Origin: Bog-756 sp052326605
Lineage (GTDB): Bacteria; Actinomycetota; Acidimicrobiia; Acidimicrobiales; RAAP-2
NCBI GenBank assembly: GCA_052326605.1
Contig: JBKQMB010000005.1
Coordinates: forward strand, 14,721-78,720
Reading direction: 5' to 3'
Length of the DNA: 64,000 nucleotides
The translations under genes and the position numbers were made by a program. Below the pieces are notes generated by a model, which searched no databases, was not told where the DNA came from, and saw nothing but the letters and a program-made list of their open reading frames with translations. Shown piece after piece: positions 1 to 8,462 of the stretch; position 1 is the stretch's first letter, and the number at the start of each line of letters is the position of its first letter.

Positions 1-2
1 CC

Positions 3-335
3 CTCTCCCAGCCCAACGCCCCGGCCGCCATACGCACCGTGTGCGCCCTGCTGACGAACGATGCCCAGACAGCCATCGGCAACCTCCCGACACCGGACGA
101 CCAACTGACCAACGATCTGAACAACGCCTACGTGGACGCGTCGGCCGCCGGCGACGACTGCTACAAGGGCGCGTCGGGGAACGCTGCGCTCCTCCGGCGC
201 TCGGCATCCGAGCGCCGGAGGATGGTTCCGCTGCTGGCCGTTGCGGTCGGCCGCATCGAGGCTGTCACCGGGCACATGCCGTCGACCTCCACTACGAATC
301 CGACCGACGCGGGAGGGGATCCATTCGCTGGGTGA
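3..335 (+). CDS. C-terminal part of an unrecognised protein, cut by the window edge
   Basis: The reading frame is open from the first bases of the window to a TGA at 333-335, so the real start lies upstream; a GTG at 39 is only an internal candidate. About 110 residues are visible. They contain two cysteines (in VCALLTND and DDCYKGAS), an Ala/Asp/Asn-rich middle and a Thr/Pro/Gly-rich end. Such composition is common in exported actinobacterial proteins, but no signal peptide can be seen because the N terminus is missing. I do not recognise the family. It is followed by 54 nt and then the flavin reductase gene on the same strand. Confidence 0.5.
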   Translation, partial: LSQPNAPAAIRTVCALLTNDAQTAIGNLPTPDDQLTNDLNNAYVDASAAGDDCYKGASGNAALLRRSASERRRMVPLLAVAVGRIEAVTGHMPSTSTTNPTDAGGDPFAG

Positions 336-389
336 TCGATGACCAGGTCGGTGGCCCGGTCGAGCCGGTGACGGATATCAGGAGCGGCG

Positions 390-992
390 ATGCCGCTTCC
401 TGATCACGCCGTGGGCCCGGTCCCCGTGGGTCGTACTCCCGAGGAGTACGACCGGATGCGGCGGCGGGTGCTGTGGTCGATGCCGACCGGGCTGTTCGTG
501 GTGGGCAGCCGTGCCGGCCGGCGACGCAACCTGATGACCTGCAACTGGGTGATGCAGGTGGCCACCGTGCCGAAGTTGGTGGCGGTCTCCGTCGAGGTCG
601 GGTCGGTGACACGCAGCCTGATCGAGCGGGGCGGGGGTTTCTCGGTCAGCGTGCTCCCACGCTCCGAGCGTGCGGTGATCCGCCGGTTCGTCAAGCCGGT
701 GCAGGACGTGGAACTCGACGAGAGCGGGGACGCCCGCTCGATGCAGGGGGTGCCGGTGCACGAAGTGAGCGGAGGGCTCCCGTGCCTCTCCTCGGCCCTC
801 GCCTGGTTGGCCTGCGAGGTTCGCCACTCCTTCGGGTGGGACGAGGACGCAGGGGGGCAGGGGAGCCACGTGCTCGTCGTCGGAGAAGTGGTCGACGCCG
901 GAGAGGGACCGGCCGCGTCGGGTGCCGGGACCGCAGAGGAGACCACAGCGGTCCTGGAGATGACGGACACCCGGATGAACTACGGGGGATGA
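390..992 (+). CDS. flavin reductase family protein (FMN-binding split barrel)
   Basis: The 200-residue product matches the flavin reductase-like FMN-binding fold: an early segment with TGLFVVGS, then NLMTCNWVMQVATVPKLVAVSV, which follows the family pattern of substrate-loop residues and the strand ending in a Val/Ser-rich core, then a segment resembling the S.T...I...G.FSVSVL motif. Such proteins bind FMN and use NAD(P)H to reduce flavins or act as the partner of a monooxygenase. The ATG at 390 has a clear AGGAG at 380-384, five bases upstream. It is not in an obvious operon and ends about 40 nt before a convergent gene. The exact substrate cannot be told. Confidence 0.75.
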   Translation: MPLPDHAVGPVPVGRTPEEYDRMRRRVLWSMPTGLFVVGSRAGRRRNLMTCNWVMQVATVPKLVAVSVEVGSVTRSLIERGGGFSVSVLPRSERAVIRRFVKPVQDVELDESGDARSMQGVPVHEVSGGLPCLSSALAWLACEVRHSFGWDEDAGGQGSHVLVVGEVVDAGEGPAASGAGTAEETTAVLEMTDTRMNYGG

Positions 993-1031
993 GTGCATGG
1001 CGGCCGACCCGGTGGCCGGCCCGCCCGGTGT

Positions 1032-1268
1032 TCAGTCGTCGGTCGGCGGAGCGGCCGGGCGAAGGTCGATCCGGAAGGTGAGGATCCCGCCCTCGATGGA
1101 GGCCTCGGCGTCCCCGAGCATGGCGAAGTCCATGAAGTCCACCTGTGCCTGCTCCTTGAACCGTTGGCGATCGGGCCCCTCCACGGGTGGAAGGCCGCGC
1201 GACCGCACCGCTTCGGCTCGGGACCGGAACCGGCTGACCATGGCGTCGGGATCGAATTGATCGGGCAC
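1032..1268 (-). CDS. conserved-looking small protein, 78 aa, leaderless start
   Basis: A 78-residue product beginning MPDQFDPDAM and ending in PAAPPTDD. It is mixed charged, with a central RQRFKEQAQVDFMDFAMLGD and a beta-like SIEGGILTFRIDL; no cysteines, no membrane segment. I do not recognise it. The GTG start at 1268 is chosen over longer upstream extensions because a TACCAT hexamer lies six bases before it on the same strand (1275-1280), the geometry of a leaderless transcript seen repeatedly in this window. It is divergent from the 69-aa zinc-ribbon-like gene and convergent with the flavin reductase gene. Confidence 0.55.
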   Translation of the reverse strand: MPDQFDPDAMVSRFRSRAEAVRSRGLPPVEGPDRQRFKEQAQVDFMDFAMLGDAEASIEGGILTFRIDLRPAAPPTDD

Positions 1269-1408
1269 AGTGCGATGGTAGCGGGGTGCCGACGCGCGAC
1301 GAGCGCCGATACCCCGCACTACACTCAAGAGCATTGGTGATCGGTGGCCACCCCGGCGCATGAGGGGCGGGGGCCGTGCCACCCCTGGTGGGGCAAGGAG
1401 TTGTTGCC

Positions 1409-1618
1409 GTGAAGAAGGGACGCCATCGCCGCTTCGAAGAAGCGCGCAGTCTGAAGCGGTCGGTCGCGACCGCCAGTAGGCGCTGCCCCGAGTGCGGTGC
1501 CGAGCCGGATGACAAGCACGCGTCGTGGTGTCTGGCGACGGAGGACGACTACGACGAGATCCTGGGCACCACGCCGCGGGACGCGTCGTTCGCCGAGGAC
1601 GACCCACTGGCCGAGTGA
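1409..1618 (+). CDS. small zinc-ribbon-like protein, 69 aa
   Basis: The product is 69 residues with a basic N-terminal half and an acidic tail. The centre reads RRCPECGAEPDDKHASWCL, a CxxC followed by His and a third Cys, which could hold one zinc ion. The GTG at 1409 is preferred over a GTG at 1376 because AAGGAG at 1395-1400 stands eight bases upstream of it. Function is unknown; size and charge suggest an RNA- or protein-binding accessory factor, but that is inference. It is divergent from the 78-aa gene. Confidence 0.55.
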   Translation: MKKGRHRRFEEARSLKRSVATASRRCPECGAEPDDKHASWCLATEDDYDEILGTTPRDASFAEDDPLAE

Positions 1619-1646
1619 CCCGCACCGGCCGGCACCCCCGATGACC

Positions 1647-2396
1647 TCATCGGCGGACGGTCGGGTGCGGAAGCAGCGTGATCCGGGCGTCTGGGGCCGT
1701 CCGTTCATCCAGGTAGGCGGCCAGCCTCCTGTAGACCTTCTTGCCTGCCATCGTCTCGAGCTCGGTCCGCATGGTGACGTAGACCGGTGCGTGCCCGATG
1801 AAGGCAGCCGGATCCTCGGTGCACCACCAGTGGAATTCCTCCCCACCGTCGCCCCAGTGCCGGCGGTCCCACTGCCGGATCACCGACGTGACGCGCCCGT
1901 CGGGCGAGGTCTCGTCCTCGCGCCGCAGGGGTAGCTGCCAGCACACCTCCGGTTTGAGCTCGACGTGGCTGCGCCCCTGTGCCGCGGCGGCCAGGTGCAG
2001 CGCGCAACCGGGCCCGGCCGGGAACCCGGGGCGGTTGAGGAAGATGCAGGCGTCCTCCACCAGGCGGGTTCCGAGGTCGCCGTCGGGCAGCTTCTTGACC
2101 ACCCCCTTCTGGCCCTGCCTGTGGAACTGCCAGATGTCCGGCGACAGTGTGGCTGCGGCCTGCTCCACGGTGCGTGCGTCCTTCTTGCCGGTGAAGTGGG
2201 CGCCGTAGGAGCAGCAGCCCTGCATCAGCTCCGGCGCCGGGCCGGTCAGCACCCCCTGGCACCCGTGCCCGAAGATGCACGTCCAGCGGCTGGTCAGAAA
2301 GGTGACGTCGAAGAGCCAGGTGCGCTCCTCGCCGGGGTCGTCGAAGCTGACCCACTCGTGGGTTTCGGCCGGGACGTGCTCCTTGGATGTCGACAC
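1647..2396 (-). CDS. cysteine-rich conserved hypothetical protein, 249 aa
   Basis: A 249-residue protein with clustered cysteines: CIFGHGCQG and QGCCSYGAHF in the first third, then DACIFLNRPG, GPGCALHLAA and EVCWQLPLR. The spacing is reminiscent of YkgJ/DUF3109-like proteins thought to bind zinc or an Fe-S cluster, but I cannot name the family. GTG at 2396 is chosen because a CATCAT hexamer lies six bases upstream (2403-2408) and the codons further upstream are antisense to nfuA. It is divergent from nfuA and seems to share its promoter, which fits, but does not prove, a role connected with metal clusters. Confidence 0.6.
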   Translation of the reverse strand: MSTSKEHVPAETHEWVSFDDPGEERTWLFDVTFLTSRWTCIFGHGCQGVLTGPAPELMQGCCSYGAHFTGKKDARTVEQAAATLSPDIWQFHRQGQKGVVKKLPDGDLGTRLVEDACIFLNRPGFPAGPGCALHLAAAAQGRSHVELKPEVCWQLPLRREDETSPDGRVTSVIRQWDRRHWGDGGEEFHWWCTEDPAAFIGHAPVYVTMRTELETMAGKKVYRRLAAYLDERTAPDARITLLPHPTVRR

Positions 2397-2401
2397 CGCC
2401 T

Positions 2402-2408
2402 TATGATG
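2402..2408. promoter_or_regulatory. overlapping divergent -10 elements between the Cys-rich gene and nfuA
   Basis: TATGAT (2402-2407, + strand) stands seven bases before the nfuA ATG. The reverse strand of the same bases reads CATCAT (2403-2408), six bases before the GTG of the divergent gene. Both distances place transcription initiation at or beside the start codon, so both mRNAs would be leaderless. No strong -35 is visible for either. Confidence 0.5.
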
Positions 2409-2414
2409 ACAGGC

Positions 2415-3071
2415 ATGAGTGAAGACCGTGAGGACATGCGTCCGGTGCTGACGATCACCGGCGAGGCGCGTGCCACCGTGCTCGAGGTCCTGGCCAACGA
2501 GTCCGAGTCGGACCCCCTGGCCCTGTGGCTCGAGGTCAACGGCGTGAGCAACGGTGCCTACGCCTACGACATGTACTTGCAGGCACTCTCCGACGCCACC
2601 ACCGGTGACGTCGTGCAGCACGACGACGAGTTGCCGGTCGTGGTCCCCGAACCGAGTGTCGGCCGGCTCCAGGGGGCGACCCTCGACTTCGTCACCGACG
2701 CCTCCGGTGAGGGCGGACTGGTGATCGTGAACCCGAACACCCCTTCCGCTCCGACCCTCAAGGGCATGGCCTCGACTCCGGAGGTCGACCTCTCCGATCC
2801 GTTGGCCCGCCGGGTCGTCTCGGTGCTGGAGGAACAGGTGAACCCGAGCATCGCCTCCCACGGGGGCCGGGCCGATCTGGTGGCCGTCGAGGCGGCTTCG
2901 GTCTATCTGCGACTCAGCGGTGGGTGTCAAGGGTGCGGGATGGCCAAGGCCACCCTGTCGCAGGGGATCGAGGTGATCCTTCGTGAGGCCATCCCCGAGA
3001 TCGCCAACATCGTCGACGTCACCGACCATGCCGACGGCACCGATCCCTACTACGAGCCGGCCCACAGCTAG
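2415..3071 (+). CDS. nfuA: NfuA-type iron-sulfur cluster carrier
   Basis: The 218-residue product has two parts. Residues about 12-105 resemble the A-type (IscA-like) fold but contain none of its cysteines, as in the degenerate N domain of Escherichia coli NfuA. Residues about 125-205 are a NifU C-terminal domain with GGCQGCGMAKATL; the CxxC (Cys171, Cys174) would bind a 4Fe-4S cluster at a dimer interface. Such proteins pass clusters from the SUF or ISC scaffold to apoproteins. The start at 2415 is supported by TATGAT seven bases upstream. It is divergent from a Cys-rich protein; no other Fe-S assembly genes are in the window. Confidence 0.8.
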   Translation: MSEDREDMRPVLTITGEARATVLEVLANESESDPLALWLEVNGVSNGAYAYDMYLQALSDATTGDVVQHDDELPVVVPEPSVGRLQGATLDFVTDASGEGGLVIVNPNTPSAPTLKGMASTPEVDLSDPLARRVVSVLEEQVNPSIASHGGRADLVAVEAASVYLRLSGGCQGCGMAKATLSQGIEVILREAIPEIANIVDVTDHADGTDPYYEPAHS

Positions 3072-3119
3072 TCACCACCGGTCGACACGGTCGCCGAGGG
3101 CAGCGCCCCGGCAGCTCGT

Positions 3120-4826
3120 TCAAGAGGGCGTGCCGACGGAGTCGTGCATCGCATTCACGAACTCCGCGTAACAGTCCCCGCCGCGCTCCTTGGCGGCATA
3201 CATGGCGAGGTCAGCGTTGATCAGCAGCTGATCGCCGGTGATGTCGGCCATGTCGAACGCGATCCCGATACTCACCGTCGCCGGCGCATCCGCGCCGGCG
3301 ATCTTCAGCTTCCCGCGTGTCGCCTCGAGAATGCGCTCGGCCAAGGTGACGGCGTCATCCGGGTCAGCGAGCTCCTCGACGAGGACGCCGAACTCGTCGC
3401 CCCCGAGGCGCGCCGCAGTGTCGGCCTTGCGCAGGCATTGGACCAGGACCCCGGCCATGGCGTGGAGGAGTTCGTCACCTGCCGAGTGCCCGAGGGTGTC
3501 GTTGACATTCTTGAAGTTGTCCACGTCGAGGAAGAGGACGGCGAGATGACCATGGGTGCGTCCGATCCGTTCCACGGCGTGCTCGAGGCGGTCCTGGAAG
3601 AGGGCCCGATTGCCGAGGTCGGTCAATGAGTCGTGGAACGCCTGGTAGGAGAGGCGTTCCTCGAGCCGTTTGCGGTCGGTCACATCACGGAAGCTCCACA
3701 CGCGTCCGACGATGGTGCCGTCGACCCGTTGGGGCTTCGAGAAGCGCTCGAACACCCGGCCGTCGGTGAACTCGAGGAGGTCGTAGCTCTCGGCCTCGCG
3801 ATTCTCGTAGAGCTCGTCCACCTTGGCCACGAACGAGTCCGGCTGGACCAGCTGATCGCGGACGAATGCGATCGCCGTAGGGTCGTCCCGCTGCGCCAAG
3901 ATCCAGTCGGGCAGGTGCCACATCTCGGCAAACCGATTGTTGAAACTGACGAAGTGGCCATTGCCGTCGACGACGAGAATCCCGTCGGCGGTGGCGTCCA
4001 GTGTCGCCGTCAGGAGCGAAAGGGTGTTGTGCAGTTCGGTCTCGGCAAGGTTCCGCGCCGTGATGTCGTGACCGGAGACCACGTATCCCCCGACGGTCGG
4101 ATCGTCGATGAGGTTCACGAGGGCGAGCTCGAACGGCACCGTCCCGGTGCCCCCGTGGCGCAGGAGGTCCAACGAGACGGTCACCGGAGTGGCAGCCGAG
4201 GTTCCCCGCGATGCGCGCTCCAGCGCGGATGCGACGGCTGGACGGTCTTCTTCGCACACCAGCTCGGCCAACGGTCGCCCCTCGACGAGCTCCGGGTCTT
4301 GTCCCAGCAGACGAGTGAGCGCCCCGGACACCGACTCGACGATGCCGTCCGGCGAGACCAGCATGGTGACCGCTGCCGAGTTCTGCACGAGGGATCGGAA
4401 GCGGGCGTCGTGATCGTGGACGAGCTCGAAACGTCGGCGCTGCGTCAGATCCCTCAGCACGAGGAGCACCGCGCCGTCCTCGAGCCAGGCCACCGGCGTA
4501 CCGACCAGCTCCATCAGTCGCCACCCGGCGGGCGTCCGGAAGCGGATCTCGATCGGCGTACCGATCTCCTTGTTCTGCACGCTGGTGAGCGAGCGCAGGA
4601 CCAGCTCCAGGTCGTCAGGGTGGACGTAGTCGAGTCCCGACAGGCCGATCGAGTCGTTGAGCGACCGGCCGAACAGGGACTCACCGGCGTGGTTGGCCCA
4701 CCGCAGTCGGCCGCTGGAGTCGACGACGAAGACGATGTCGGGAAGGTCGCCGAGCAGCCTGGCCAGGTTTCGCTCATCGTGGGGACCCAGCACGCGGCTG
4801 GCTCGGCCGGGGCCGCTTCTGAGCAT
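3120..4826 (-). CDS. diguanylate cyclase with multiple PAS domains
   Basis: A 568-residue protein without membrane segments. PAS-like sensor domains occupy roughly residues 15-130, 140-260 and 270-390, followed by a GGDEF domain to about residue 555. The active-site motif GGDEF is intact (from about residue 475), and RKAD nine residues before it forms a product-inhibition I-site. No EAL or HD-GYP domain follows, so it should make cyclic di-GMP rather than degrade it. The input may be a small ligand, redox state or a flavin; no cofactor ligand could be picked. It stands alone. A GATGCT hexamer six bases before the ATG hints at a leaderless start. Confidence 0.88.
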   Translation of the reverse strand: MLRSGPGRASRVLGPHDERNLARLLGDLPDIVFVVDSSGRLRWANHAGESLFGRSLNDSIGLSGLDYVHPDDLELVLRSLTSVQNKEIGTPIEIRFRTPAGWRLMELVGTPVAWLEDGAVLLVLRDLTQRRRFELVHDHDARFRSLVQNSAAVTMLVSPDGIVESVSGALTRLLGQDPELVEGRPLAELVCEEDRPAVASALERASRGTSAATPVTVSLDLLRHGGTGTVPFELALVNLIDDPTVGGYVVSGHDITARNLAETELHNTLSLLTATLDATADGILVVDGNGHFVSFNNRFAEMWHLPDWILAQRDDPTAIAFVRDQLVQPDSFVAKVDELYENREAESYDLLEFTDGRVFERFSKPQRVDGTIVGRVWSFRDVTDRKRLEERLSYQAFHDSLTDLGNRALFQDRLEHAVERIGRTHGHLAVLFLDVDNFKNVNDTLGHSAGDELLHAMAGVLVQCLRKADTAARLGGDEFGVLVEELADPDDAVTLAERILEATRGKLKIAGADAPATVSIGIAFDMADITGDQLLINADLAMYAAKERGGDCYAEFVNAMHDSVGTPS

Positions 4827-4957
4827 GCTTGGAGCATCGACCGGATACCGGGGGAGCTTTAGGCTTCAGCGGGCTGGTTTGCCGGCAGAATTCCCGGTGG
4901 CGGCCGAGCCATCGGCCTCGCAATCCTCTCGTCGGCCGGGGTGGCCTCAGGCCGGAG

Positions 4958-4978
4958 ATCCCCCCTGGTGAGGGGGAT
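4958..4978 (-). terminator. possible terminator hairpin after the dienelactone hydrolase gene
   Basis: ATCCCCC (4958-4964) and GGGGGAT (4972-4978) form a perfect 7-bp stem with a 7-nt loop, 19 nt after the stop codon of the reverse-strand gene at 4997. No U-tract follows, as is usual in actinobacteria. Confidence 0.4.
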
Positions 4979-4996
4979 GCGCGTGACCTGTGGTCC

Positions 4997-5734
4997 TCAC
5001 AGTGCCGGTGCGTCCAAATGGGCGTCGAGCCACTCGAGGGTCCGTCTCCAGCCGTCTACGGCAGCTTCGGGGGAGTACGACGGCCTCGCGTCACAGTGGA
5101 AACCGTGCTCTGCCCCCGGGTACCGCACGATCTCGGTGTCGACCGGCGCGTGCGTGGCGAGCTCCTCTCTCAGCCGCTCCACGTCCTCGACGGGGATGCC
5201 CTGGTCGGCGTCGCCGAACAGGCCCAGCCAGGGGGTGGGCATCTCCGCGACGAGACCGAGCAGCGACGGCATTGCCTCACTCCGGCCGCTGACGATCCCT
5301 CCGCCGTAGAACCCCACGGCCGCCCCGAGGGGCATGGTGCCGGCCACGAGGAAGGTAACCCTGCCCCCCATGCAGAACCCGACCACCCCGATCCGACCGT
5401 CGGACCATCCGGCGCCCTGGAGGTACCCGACCGCGGCGCCCACGTCGTCGAGGATGCCGTCGTCGCTCAGCGCCTGCATGTGGGGCATGACCTGGCTGAA
5501 GTCGTCGTATCCGAAGGCCGGTGAGCCGGTGCGGTGGAAGAGATGGGGGGCCACGGCGTGGAAGCCGGCAGCTGCGAACCTGCGGGTCACGTCTTCGATA
5601 TGGGCATTGACGCCGAATGCCTCCTGGACGACCACCACGGCGCCGCGATAGGGCGCGCCCTCGGTCTTCGGTAGCGCTTCGTAGCACGGCATGGTGCCAG
5701 CGGGGACGACGAGGTCGAAGGTGCGAGTCTCCAT
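4997..5734 (-). CDS. dienelactone hydrolase family protein
   Basis: A 245-residue alpha/beta hydrolase. The nucleophile elbow is GFCMGG, so the nucleophile is cysteine as in dienelactone hydrolases; the acid lies in GDADQGIP and the histidine in AEHGFH, all in the expected order and spacing. Family members open dienelactones in aromatic degradation, but many have other ester substrates. The start METRTFD at 5734 gives the family length and begins with the usual first strand; longer frames upstream would run antisense to the A24 peptidase. No aromatic-degradation genes are nearby, so the substrate is open. Confidence 0.8.
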   Translation of the reverse strand: METRTFDLVVPAGTMPCYEALPKTEGAPYRGAVVVVQEAFGVNAHIEDVTRRFAAAGFHAVAPHLFHRTGSPAFGYDDFSQVMPHMQALSDDGILDDVGAAVGYLQGAGWSDGRIGVVGFCMGGRVTFLVAGTMPLGAAVGFYGGGIVSGRSEAMPSLLGLVAEMPTPWLGLFGDADQGIPVEDVERLREELATHAPVDTEIVRYPGAEHGFHCDARPSYSPEAAVDGWRRTLEWLDAHLDAPAL

Positions 5735-5773
5735 GATCCGACCACGATGCCCGCTTCTGCGACGCCCGTCCAG

Positions 5774-5779
5774 TACGTT
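5774..5779 (+). promoter_or_regulatory. -10 element of the A24 peptidase gene (leaderless)
   Basis: TACGTT followed by seven bases and the GTG at 5787. The position fits transcription starting at the start codon. Confidence 0.45.
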
Positions 5780-5786
5780 GCCAGGG

Positions 5787-6665
5787 GTGGAGACGCTGCT
5801 CATCGCCGGTTCCTCGGTGGCCGGCCTGGTCATCGGGGGTGCTCTCGATCCGATCGGCCAACAACTGGCCGATCGGAGCCGGGCGGCCGATGATCGCCGC
5901 CGGGACGAGGAACGCGCCGAGGAACGCGCCGCGCACCAGCACGCCGAGACCGCCGGGCGTACCGACATCGGCGATGCCGAGCCGGTGGCCGGGCAGCCGC
6001 AGGCGGCCGATGCGCCGCCGTCGGGACACGACACCCGGAGTGGGGTCGAGGTGCCTCAGCGGGAGGGCCGGGCCCGGGATCTGCTGCCATCCGGCCGTTC
6101 TCCCAGCCGGATGGTGGGGTCGGCCATCGTCACCGGCGGGCTGTTCGGAGCGGCAGCCGGCCACTTCGGCGCCGACCTGGTCCTGGCGCCGTTCTGCGTC
6201 TTCTTCGCGATGCTGGTGGCGGTCTCCGTCACCGACCTCTCCCATCGGCTGGTGCCCCGTCATCTGCTCTATCCCGCGCTGGCCCTCATCGTCCCGCTGC
6301 TGGTGGCGACCTCGGCGGTGGACCACGCATGGCACAGCCTGATCGGCTCGGTCATCGCCGGAGCCGTCGCCTTCGGCATCTTCTTCCTCATCTGGTGGTT
6401 CGTCCCGCGGGGCATGGGCTTCGGCGACGTGCGCCTGGCCGGAGTCATCGGCCTGACGGTCGGCTACCTCAGCCTGCTGCACGCCTACGTGGCCTTTCTG
6501 GCCGGGTTCGTGATCGGGATGGTGTTCGGGTTGGCGATGATGGTGGTCTCCTCGACGGGCCGCAAGACCCGGATCCCGTTCGCGCCGTCCCTCGCCGTCG
6601 GGGCGGTGATCGCCGTCCTCTGGGGCGGACACCTGGCCCAAAGCCTGTTCCATGCCGGATCTTGA
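5787..6665 (+). CDS. A24-family aspartic peptidase (prepilin/preflagellin peptidase type)
   Basis: A 292-residue polytopic membrane protein. The first segment (about residues 3-20) is hydrophobic, followed by a roughly 90-residue charged, Arg/Asp/Glu-rich cytosolic stretch, then six or so membrane spans. The two catalytic aspartates of the A24 family are visible in VTDLSHRLVP and in MGFGDVRLAG. Enzymes of this type cleave class III signal peptides of type IV or Flp pilins. The zinc-binding methylase domain of classic PilD is absent. No pilin or secretion genes lie in the window. GTG at 5787 is supported by the -10 at 5774 and by the hydrophobic first segment. Confidence 0.78.
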   Translation: METLLIAGSSVAGLVIGGALDPIGQQLADRSRAADDRRRDEERAEERAAHQHAETAGRTDIGDAEPVAGQPQAADAPPSGHDTRSGVEVPQREGRARDLLPSGRSPSRMVGSAIVTGGLFGAAAGHFGADLVLAPFCVFFAMLVAVSVTDLSHRLVPRHLLYPALALIVPLLVATSAVDHAWHSLIGSVIAGAVAFGIFFLIWWFVPRGMGFGDVRLAGVIGLTVGYLSLLHAYVAFLAGFVIGMVFGLAMMVVSSTGRKTRIPFAPSLAVGAVIAVLWGGHLAQSLFHAGS

Positions 6666-6711
6666 TCTGCGGTACCGGTGCACCTCGGGCCGGAATGCCG
6701 GTCGGCCCGAG

Positions 6712-6717
6712 TAGATT
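6712..6717 (+). promoter_or_regulatory. -10 element of the aroC operon (leaderless)
   Basis: TAGATT seven bases before the aroC ATG. It would drive aroC-aroK-aroB-aroQ-pepQ-efp and perhaps nusB from a leaderless mRNA. Confidence 0.5.
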
Positions 6718-6724
6718 TGCCTGA

Positions 6725-7942
6725 ATGCTGCGCTACCTGACTGCCGGTGAATCCCACGGTCGCGCCCTCGTGGTGATCGTCGAGGGTCTGCCCGCCGGCC
6801 TGCTGGTGACGGCAGGGGACATCCAGCACGGTCTCTCCCGGCGCCGCCTGGGGTTCGGTCGTGGCCCCAGGATGCGATTCGAAGTGGACGAAGTGACCCT
6901 CGTCGGGGGTATCCGCCACGGGCGGACCCTCGGGTCACCGGTGGCCATCGAGATCGCCAACACCGAATGGCCCAAGTGGGAGACCGAGATGTCGGCGAGC
7001 CCCGGGCACCCGTCGAAGATACTGACCCAGCCCCGACCCGGGCATGCCGACCTGTCGGGGATGCTCAAGTACGGCCTCAACGACGCCCGCGACGTGCTCG
7101 AACGGGCCTCTGCTCGCGAGACGGCGGCCCGGGTGGCCGCCGGCACGCTGGCCAAGTTGTTGCTGTGGCAGATCGGTATCGACGTCATCAGCCACATCGT
7201 CCAACTCGGTCAAGAACGGGCCGCGGTCGGGCCCCGACCGGCCGTGGCCGACCTGGCCCGCATCGACGAGTCCCAGGTGCGCTGCGCCGACCCGGGCGCC
7301 GAGGCGCGGATGATCGCGGCGGTCAAGGCGGCGGCCAAGGCCGGCGACTCGTTGGGAGGCGTCGCCGAGGTGATCGCCTACGGGGCACCGGTGGGCCTCG
7401 GGAGCCACGTGCACTGGGATCGGCGCCTCGACGCCCTGCTGGCCCAGGCTCTGATGAGCATCCAGGCGGTCAAGGCGGTCGAGTTCGGCGACGGATGGGA
7501 GGTTGCGGGGCTCCGGGGCTCCGAGGCCCACGATGCCATCCGGATCGCCAGGGACGACGAGGAAACCGCTGCGCTGCTCGGAGGGGGCTATCTGCGCGAC
7601 ACCAGCCGCGCCGGGGGAATCGAGGGCGGGATCTCCACCGGATCCCCCATCGTGTCCCGGGTGGCAATGAAGCCGCTGGCCAGTCTGAACCGGCCCACGC
7701 TCGGAACCGTCGACGTGGTGACCAAGGAGTCGACCGTCTCGTTCAAGGAGCGCACCGACGTCACCGCGGTGCCGGCCATGGGGGTGGTGGCCGAGACGAT
7801 GACCGCCTTGGTGCTCGCCTCCGAGGCGCTCCGCAAGTTCGGCGGTGACTCGATCGAGGAGTTCCGACGCAACCGCCAGGGCTACCTGGCCTCACTGGGG
7901 GAGACCCCGTCTGCAGCACCTCCGCCGCCGGCCGATGGTTGA
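6725..7942 (+). CDS. aroC: chorismate synthase
   Basis: The 405-residue product converts 5-enolpyruvylshikimate-3-phosphate to chorismate with reduced FMN, the last step of the shikimate pathway. The N terminus LTAGESHGRALVVIVEGLP is the first family signature, and GHADLSGMLKYG, ARETAARVAAG and TSRAGGIEGGISTG are further conserved blocks. Length is usual for the long actinobacterial form. It starts a seven-gene run and its end overlaps aroK by 8 nt. A TAGATT hexamer seven bases before the ATG suggests that this leaderless mRNA start serves the whole operon. Confidence 0.97.
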   Translation: MLRYLTAGESHGRALVVIVEGLPAGLLVTAGDIQHGLSRRRLGFGRGPRMRFEVDEVTLVGGIRHGRTLGSPVAIEIANTEWPKWETEMSASPGHPSKILTQPRPGHADLSGMLKYGLNDARDVLERASARETAARVAAGTLAKLLLWQIGIDVISHIVQLGQERAAVGPRPAVADLARIDESQVRCADPGAEARMIAAVKAAAKAGDSLGGVAEVIAYGAPVGLGSHVHWDRRLDALLAQALMSIQAVKAVEFGDGWEVAGLRGSEAHDAIRIARDDEETAALLGGGYLRDTSRAGGIEGGISTGSPIVSRVAMKPLASLNRPTLGTVDVVTKESTVSFKERTDVTAVPAMGVVAETMTALVLASEALRKFGGDSIEEFRRNRQGYLASLGETPSAAPPPPADG

Positions 7943-8462
7943 CCGTCTCATCCTGGTGGGCATGATGGGCGCCGGGAAGACGACCGTCGGCCGCCTGGCG
8001 GCCGAGCGTCTCGGCTGGGGGTACCTGGATTCCGACACCCAGGTGATGGCCGACACGGGGCGCACCGCCCCCGAGCTCTTCGCCGAGCGCGGCGAGGACG
8101 CTTTCCGGGCCGAGGAGACCCGCGTGCTGGTCGGAGCACTCTCCGGGGACCAACCGGTGGTGGTGTCGGCTGCGGGTGGGGTGGTCCTGTCTGAGGCCAA
8201 CCGGAACCTTCTGGCCGGTTCGGGCACGGTGGTGTGGCTGCGTGCGAACCCCGCGACCCTGGCCGGCCGGGTGGGCAGTGGCGACGGGCGGCCGTTGCTC
8301 GGCGAGGATCCGGCTGGTGCCATGCGCGAGCTCGACGCCGTCCGCCGGCCCCTGTACGCATCGGTGGCGGCGGCGGTGGTGGACGTGGACGACCTCGCCC
8401 CCACCGAGGTGGTGGACCGCGTGCTCGCCGCCGCGGGCCTCGAGACCGGAGGCGGCCGATGA
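7935..8462 (+). CDS. aroK: shikimate kinase
   Basis: A 175-residue P-loop kinase phosphorylating shikimate at the 3-hydroxyl with ATP. Walker A is GMMGAGKTTVG near residue 10; DSDTQV carries the metal/shikimate-binding Asp; FRAEETRVL carries the substrate-binding Arg-Glu; AAGGVV is the glycine loop contacting shikimate. The ATG at 7935 places the P-loop at the usual distance from the N terminus and overlaps aroC by 8 nt. The stop overlaps the aroB ATG as ATGA. Confidence 0.95.
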   Translation: MVDRLILVGMMGAGKTTVGRLAAERLGWGYLDSDTQVMADTGRTAPELFAERGEDAFRAEETRVLVGALSGDQPVVVSAAGGVVLSEANRNLLAGSGTVVWLRANPATLAGRVGSGDGRPLLGEDPAGAMRELDAVRRPLYASVAAAVVDVDDLAPTEVVDRVLAAAGLETGGGR

